From positions 62,001 through 126,000 of the forward strand of contig CALEDQ010000018.1 in the NCBI GenBank assembly GCA_937949615.1: a DNA stretch of 64,000 nucleotides, given 5' to 3'. Positions 61,600 through 64,000 of the stretch are shown here, piece after piece. The stretch's first letter is position 1. Each line of letters begins with the position of its first letter. This stretch comes from an uncultured bacterium (GTDB lineage Bacteria > Muiribacteriota > Ozemobacteria > Ozemobacterales > Ozemobacteraceae). The notes beneath the pieces were generated by a model. The model had not been told where the DNA came from and made no database searches. It worked only from the letters and a program-made list of their open reading frames with translations. Made by a program: the position numbers and the translations under genes.

Positions 61600-61938
61600 A
61601 TGAACGAATTCAACAGCAATCGCAGTATTGGCGTTACCATCAGACTGGTCAAGCGCCCGTCAAAAGGTTTCTGGGCGATTCTTGAAGGTCGCCGTGTCGA
61701 TAATCAGTATTTTGAAAAATACAAACAGCCAACCGACGCTGTCGGTATGATTCAGGGCCCGGTTTCTGCCATTCTCGCCGCTTCCGACATCGCAGAAAAG
61801 GCAGCAGCAGTGCAGGTTGCCGAAATTCGCGGCGTCTGCCCGACCCATATGACCCTGATCGCCGTCTATGGCGACACATCAGCGGTTGAAGCAGCCCTGC
61901 AGGCCGTCAACGACCAGCTGTGCGACACGCTTTTCTGA
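61600..61938 (+). CDS. Microcompartment shell protein, EutS/PduU-like (permuted BMC domain)
   Basis: A 112-aa protein, the size of EutS (111 aa). Residues of about 47-104 carry the BMC core: AVGMIQGPVSAILAASDIAE, VQVAEIR, LIAVYGDTSAVEAALQAV, matching the order of EutS ([20 protein letters not shown]...VIYGSVGAVEEAL). The N-terminal strands (IGVTIRLVKRPSKGFWAILE) stand where permuted shell proteins carry the beta-barrel. Such proteins form hexamers in the shell of metabolic microcompartments. No other shell or core enzyme gene is in the window. GAGGG precedes the ATG. The trmO gene starts 1 base after its stop. Confidence 0.75.
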   Translation: MNEFNSNRSIGVTIRLVKRPSKGFWAILEGRRVDNQYFEKYKQPTDAVGMIQGPVSAILAASDIAEKAAAVQVAEIRGVCPTHMTLIAVYGDTSAVEAALQAVNDQLCDTLF

Positions 61939-61939
61939 A

Positions 61940-62452
61940 ATGAACATTCGCCAGACCATAGAATTCAAACCACTCGGAGTGATTGAATCCCGCTTTGAGC
62001 AACAGGCCGGCACACCAATCCAGGGTAAAATGGCACCGCAGGAAACCGCCTGCATAAGGGTTTTCGATGAATATGCCGCCGGTCTCAAAGACATCGAAGG
62101 TTTCAGCCATATTTACGTTTTCTTCAAATTTGACCGTGCCGCCGGCAGCCAGCTTCTTGTCAAACCCTACCTCGATACGGTCGAGCATGGTGTATTTGCG
62201 ACGCGCTCGCCGCTCAGGCCGAACCCGCTGGGTATGACCATCGTCAGACTCGACCGCGTAGAAGGCAATTGTCTGTATATCAGTGGCGTCGACATTCTTA
62301 ATGGCAGCCCGGTAATCGATATCAAGCCATATATACCTGATTTCGATCATCACCAGCCCGAAAAAATCGGCTGGTATCAGGAAAAATCAGAGAAAGACCG
62401 TCTGGTTGTCGCCGACAACCGTTTTGCCGCAGATGGAGCCAGAGAAAAATGA
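61940..62452 (+). CDS. trmO: TrmO/TsaA-family tRNA N6-methyladenosine methyltransferase
   Basis: A 170-aa protein of the TrmO (TsaA, YaeB) family: FKPLGVIESRFE at the N-terminus, FSHIYVFFKFDRA, then ATRSPLRPNPLGMTIVRL and IDIKPYIPDFD. Family members methylate N6-threonylcarbamoyladenosine 37 of tRNA-Thr, but short versions like this also occur with metal or redox proteins. It begins 1 base after the BMC gene, and its stop overlaps the next start (ATGA). Confidence 0.85.
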   Translation: MNIRQTIEFKPLGVIESRFEQQAGTPIQGKMAPQETACIRVFDEYAAGLKDIEGFSHIYVFFKFDRAAGSQLLVKPYLDTVEHGVFATRSPLRPNPLGMTIVRLDRVEGNCLYISGVDILNGSPVIDIKPYIPDFDHHQPEKIGWYQEKSEKDRLVVADNRFAADGAREK

Positions 62453-62970
62453 ATTACAGCGCCAAAGTCATGCAGCATTTTCACAATCCGACCCGCACGG
62501 GCCACCTCGACAACTACCATGGCATCGGCATGATCGGCGACCCCGACTGTGGCGATTTCGTCGAAATGACCGTCTATATTTCAGACGACAACCAGAAAGT
62601 CGAAACCATAAGATACCGCATCAAAGGCTGCCCGGCAGCAATTGCCACTACCAGCATCACTGCTGAAATCGCCGAAGGACTGCGCATTGAAGATGCACTC
62701 AAGATAACCGACCAGCAGATCGTCGACGCCCTCGACGGACTGCCCGAAAGCAAAATTCACTGCTCGCTACTGGCAGTAAGAGCTCTGCAGCTGGCAATTC
62801 AGGACGCAATTCTCAAACGGCTCTTCAAAAAAGCCGGCATTGTCACTTCTGATGCCGAATTCGAGCAGATGAAGGCCGATGGCCGCCTCAGCGAATATCT
62901 GGGTCTGACAACCGGCGAAATCGGTCACAACTGCGATGGCAGCTGCGAAACCAGCGGCATTAAATGCTGA
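62449..62970 (+). CDS. NifU/IscU-like iron-sulfur scaffold protein
   Basis: A 173-aa scaffold of the NifU N-terminal/IscU fold. Cluster ligands are Cys34 (in CGD, with Asp36), Cys61 (KGCPAAIATTS) and Cys105 (KIHCSLLA). Beyond the fold is an extra C-terminal piece with three more cysteines (CDGSCETSGIKC), not present in IscU. No NifS/IscS gene is adjacent. Overlaps trmO by 4 bases. Confidence 0.85.
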   Translation: MNYSAKVMQHFHNPTRTGHLDNYHGIGMIGDPDCGDFVEMTVYISDDNQKVETIRYRIKGCPAAIATTSITAEIAEGLRIEDALKITDQQIVDALDGLPESKIHCSLLAVRALQLAIQDAILKRLFKKAGIVTSDAEFEQMKADGRLSEYLGLTTGEIGHNCDGSCETSGIKC

Positions 62971-62985
62971 TAACGACAGCAGATT

Positions 62986-63909
62986 ATGAATAATATCGAT
63001 TTTCAGACCTGCATCGAAGAAATTCTCAACGAAACCAGAAGCCTGATCGGCAAAGGTCGGGTCGCTGATTATATTCCCGCTCTGGCTGAAGTAGACCCGA
63101 ATCAGATCGGCATCGCGGTACAGACCCTTGATGGCAAGACTTTTCAGGCCGGCGATGCGCTCGTTCCCTTTTCAATACAGAGCATTTCAAAGGTTTTTGT
63201 ATTTTCGATGGTTTTCCGGGCCTGGGGCGACAAACTCTGGGCGCGCATGGGTCGAGAGCCATCGGGCAATTCTTTCAATTCGCTGGTACAGCTTGAACAC
63301 GAGAACGGCATTCCGCGCAATCCGTTCATCAACGCGGGGGCTCTCGTATCGACCGATTGCCTGCTGTCGATCAGCAAAAATCCGCTCAAAGACATTCTCA
63401 GCTATGTCAGAGGCCTGGCCGGCAACCCGAAAATCAGCTATGACAGCGTCGTTGCCAATTCGGAACGCGAAACCGGCTATCGCAATGCCGCTCTGGTAAA
63501 TTTCATGAAAAGCTTCGGCAACATCGAAAACGATGTCGAGGCGGTTCTCAATGCCTATTTTCATCAGTGCGGCCTGATGATGAGCTGCGTCGATCTGGCG
63601 CGGGCCTTCAGCTTTCTTGCGAATGGCGGCATTAACCCATTGAATGGCGAGCAGATTCTTACCCAGAGCCAGGCAAAGCGCGTCAACGCCTTGATGCAGA
63701 CCTGTGGCCTCTATAACGAATCGGGCGAGTTTGCCTTCTGCGCCGGCCTGCCTGGTAAAAGCGGCGTTGGCGGCGGCATCGTCGCCGTGGTGCCGAAGAT
63801 GTTCAGCATCTGCGTCTGGTCGCCAGAACTGAACCGCCATGGCAATTCGCTGGTCGGCATGAAAGCACTCGAACTCTTCACGACACGCACCGGTATCTCG
63901 ATTTTCTGA
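62986..63909 (+). CDS. glsA: Glutaminase A
   Basis: A 307-aa serine-dependent glutaminase converting glutamine to glutamate and ammonia. The SxxK catalytic motif is Ser66-Ile-Ser-Lys69 in SIQSISK. PRNPFINAGALV, a downstream ERETGYRN segment and GLPGKSGVGGGI are standard. Length is typical (about 308). It begins 15 bases after the scaffold gene with a weak ribosome site and may share its transcript. Confidence 0.94.
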   Translation: MNNIDFQTCIEEILNETRSLIGKGRVADYIPALAEVDPNQIGIAVQTLDGKTFQAGDALVPFSIQSISKVFVFSMVFRAWGDKLWARMGREPSGNSFNSLVQLEHENGIPRNPFINAGALVSTDCLLSISKNPLKDILSYVRGLAGNPKISYDSVVANSERETGYRNAALVNFMKSFGNIENDVEAVLNAYFHQCGLMMSCVDLARAFSFLANGGINPLNGEQILTQSQAKRVNALMQTCGLYNESGEFAFCAGLPGKSGVGGGIVAVVPKMFSICVWSPELNRHGNSLVGMKALELFTTRTGISIF

Positions 63910-63910
63910 A

Positions 63911-64000
63911 TCACCTGATCATGTCGACGCGTATTGAAAATACGCGGTCAGTCTGAGCCCGGCCTTTTTTCAGGCTGAGATTGCCATCTTTGCCGATTTC
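63911..64000 (-). CDS. C-terminal end of an unidentified gene (cut off by the window)
   Basis: The minus strand is open from the window's end to a TGA at 63911-63913, giving 29 residues (EIGKDGNLSLKKGRAQTDRV and onward, ending VDMIR). The residue pattern looks like real protein, and the stop abuts the convergent glsA stop. Too short to name. Confidence 0.4.
   Translation of the reverse strand, partial: EIGKDGNLSLKKGRAQTDRVFSIRVDMIR

Noticed and set aside
1..64000. tRNA, rRNA, CRISPR, insertion sequence or phage genes
   Set aside because: I looked for conserved RNA motifs, regularly spaced repeats, transposase or integrase motifs and terminal inverted repeats by eye and found none. A weak or short element could have been missed without a search tool.

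Overview
The window is bacterial, moderately GC-rich (about half G+C by eye) and densely coded on both strands. I see no rRNA, tRNA, CRISPR array, insertion sequence or phage module. The mix is that of a free-living, poorly characterised Gram-negative-type lineage: many secreted proteins with signal peptides, a type IV pilin-like cluster, large hybrid sensor kinases, phasin-like proteins and many SH3b/papain-fold cell-wall enzymes. It could fit a candidate phylum such as Ca. Riflebacteria, but that is inference; no marker gene here proves the taxonomy.

Layout. 1-5.3 kb: partial MFS transporter, radical SAM/SPASM protein, S9 peptidase, and a secreted zinc-ribbon/TPR protein. 5.4-11.4 kb: a two-gene minus-strand operon (triple-SH3b C39-like peptidase plus a secreted partner), then two near-identical phasin-like genes, each with its own strong promoter and terminator, flanking a secreted alpha/beta hydrolase and a RIC/YtfE-type Fe-S repair protein. 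11.5-24.5 kb: SprA-related protein, SH3b/coiled-coil protein, AmpG-like transporter, an ErcA-like alcohol dehydrogenase overlapping a PAS hybrid kinase, a CAT-like acetyltransferase, DUF1460 and YiiX-like cell-wall enzymes, beta-carbonic anhydrase, a CBM20-like/esterase protein and a phospholipase D-like lipoprotein. 24.7-28 kb: a signalling operon of kinase, REC-HDOD and REC-PP2C phosphatase. 28.4-39.8 kb: small secreted proteins, a MerR/VIT-vWA pair, a 1066-aa hybrid kinase, further SH3b, DUF5610 and propeller proteins, and a methyltransferase.

40-43.7 kb is a compact module (DUF819 membrane protein, SH3b-NlpC/P60 peptidase, dipeptide epimerase) that should release and use murein peptides. 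44.9-47.4 kb encodes the most striking gene: an 826-aa protein that follows eukaryotic major vault protein from N-terminal repeats through the SPFH-like shoulder and long cap helix to the cap-ring end. It is divergent from corA and slyX. 48.8-52.8 kb is a heterodimeric ABC exporter operon preceded by a promoter, a 17-codon leader peptide with a strong ribosome binding site and a terminator hairpin, an arrangement like bmrBCD.

52.9-59.6 kb holds an EFR1-type flavodoxin/ferredoxin and a seven-gene run: three pilin-like proteins, an ECF sigma factor, a zinc-finger/FecR anti-sigma protein and two secreted proteins sharing a Leu-Pro-rich motif. The last part has two secreted unknowns, then a lone EutS/PduU-like microcompartment shell protein in an operon with TrmO and a NifU/IscU-like scaffold, then glutaminase. 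The window thus carries homologues of two protein-shell compartment systems (vault and microcompartment) outside their usual contexts.
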